A stretch of DNA of 5,772 nucleotides, from the NCBI GenBank assembly GCA_016870695.1, contig VGAV01000172.1:1-5772 (forward strand), written 5' to 3'. Origin of the DNA: Actinomycetota bacterium. Lineage in GTDB: Bacteria > Actinomycetota > Actinomycetes > Actinomycetales > Microbacteriaceae. Position numbers and translations under genes: made by a program. Positions 5,521 to 5,772 of this stretch are shown here, in pieces. Positions within the stretch are counted from its first letter, which is position 1. Every line of letters starts with the position of its first letter. The notes under the pieces were generated by a model. The model had not been told where the DNA came from. It saw nothing but the letters and a program-made list of their open reading frames with translations, and did not search any database.

Positions 5521-5557
5521 CGCCGCGTCGCGCGCTCACAAGGTGCGCGACGCGGCG
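5521..5557. terminator. Bidirectional hairpin terminator, perfect 13-bp stem
   Basis: The 13-base arm at 5521-5533 (CGCCGCGTCGCGC) is exactly complementary to 5545-5557. The 11-base loop can close further by G-U, C-G and U-G pairs to leave CACAA. It begins seven bases after the DUF3072 stop. Its right arm lies in the last codons of the minus-strand regulator and the loop holds that gene's stop codon (5536-5538). No T-run follows on either strand. Confidence 0.7.
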
Positions 5558-5772
5558 TCCTCGGGTGCGAGCTCGTCGAGGTGCTGCTTCTCCGCCCGCG
5601 CGATCTCGTCGAGGAAGTCCGCGACCACCCGCCGATCTCCGGCCCCGAGCTTGGATGCCGCCAGAGCCACCGACGCGTGCCGCACGGCGAGCAATCGACG
5701 CGCTGGCGACGCGGGGTCGATCGTGGCGCGCACGACGATCGATCGACGGTCACCCGGGTACGGCTCTCGCTC
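5536..5772 (-). CDS. Probable MarR-family transcriptional regulator, C-terminal part only
   Basis: The frame is open from the right window edge to the stop at 5536-5538, giving 78 visible C-terminal residues; the in-frame GTG at 5733 is not the start, because coding-like sequence continues upstream. The visible part reads EREPYPGDRRSIVVRATIDP, the wing of a winged helix with the family's DRRS turn. A linker, a long helix (VRHASVALAASKLG), and then GDRRVVADFLDEIARAEKQHLDEL follow, the arrangement of MarR wing plus C-terminal dimerisation helices. The recognition helix and N-terminus are outside the window, so target and ligand are unknown. Its 3' end is fused into the terminator hairpin shared with DUF3072. 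Another winged-helix family is possible. Confidence 0.65.
   Translation of the reverse strand, partial: EREPYPGDRRSIVVRATIDPASPARRLLAVRHASVALAASKLGAGDRRVVADFLDEIARAEKQHLDELAPEDAASRTL

Noticed and set aside
1..5772. Possible defence system, biosynthetic cluster or mobile element
   Set aside because: All genes belong to common housekeeping or envelope families on alternating strands; no nuclease, transposase, integrase, attachment site, CRISPR or multi-gene cassette is visible.

Overview
The window is chromosomal DNA from a very GC-rich (about 70% or more) Gram-positive actinobacterium. The codon bias (third-position G/C nearly everywhere), the lipoprotein and membrane-protein families, ATG-leaderless promoters and the DUF1206 and DUF3072 families point to Microbacteriaceae, most likely Microbacterium or a close relative. 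This assignment is inferred from style and gene families, not from a marker gene. I see no tRNA, rRNA, CRISPR, insertion sequence, integrase or phage gene.

Layout, left to right. Positions 1-803 (+) hold the 3' part of a PAP2-family membrane phosphatase whose start lies outside the window; its N-terminus carries an 11-residue Pro/Ala tandem repeat. Four bases later (808-1617, +) is a six-helix DUF1206 membrane protein with its own probable leaderless promoter. It converges on a FUSC/aromatic-acid-exporter-type membrane protein (1688-2770, -), with hairpins between the two. A 180-bp divergent region (2771-2950), with a striking dyad and probable back-to-back promoters, separates that gene from a secreted lipoprotein of the PQQ-dependent glucose/sorbosone dehydrogenase family (2951-4066, +). 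The lipoprotein converges on an alpha/beta hydrolase (4204-5166, -) across a 67-bp nested palindrome. A 107-bp divergent region leads to the small DUF3072 protein (5274-5513, +). That gene converges, through a perfect 13-bp hairpin, on the 3' part of a probable MarR-family regulator (5536-5772, -), whose start is beyond the right edge.

The genes mostly alternate in strand and do not form one operon. Their common theme is the cell envelope: lipid phosphatase, two membrane proteins and a secreted lipoprotein. No shared pathway can be shown. The window looks like ordinary core or near-core genome and I find no convincing new multi-gene system. The most interesting signals are at the DNA level: a strongly over-represented 7-base word (GGATGCC/GGCATCC), which coincides with use of the rare codons GAT and GCA; the four-arm palindrome near 4124-4190; and the symmetric divergent promoter region near 2863.
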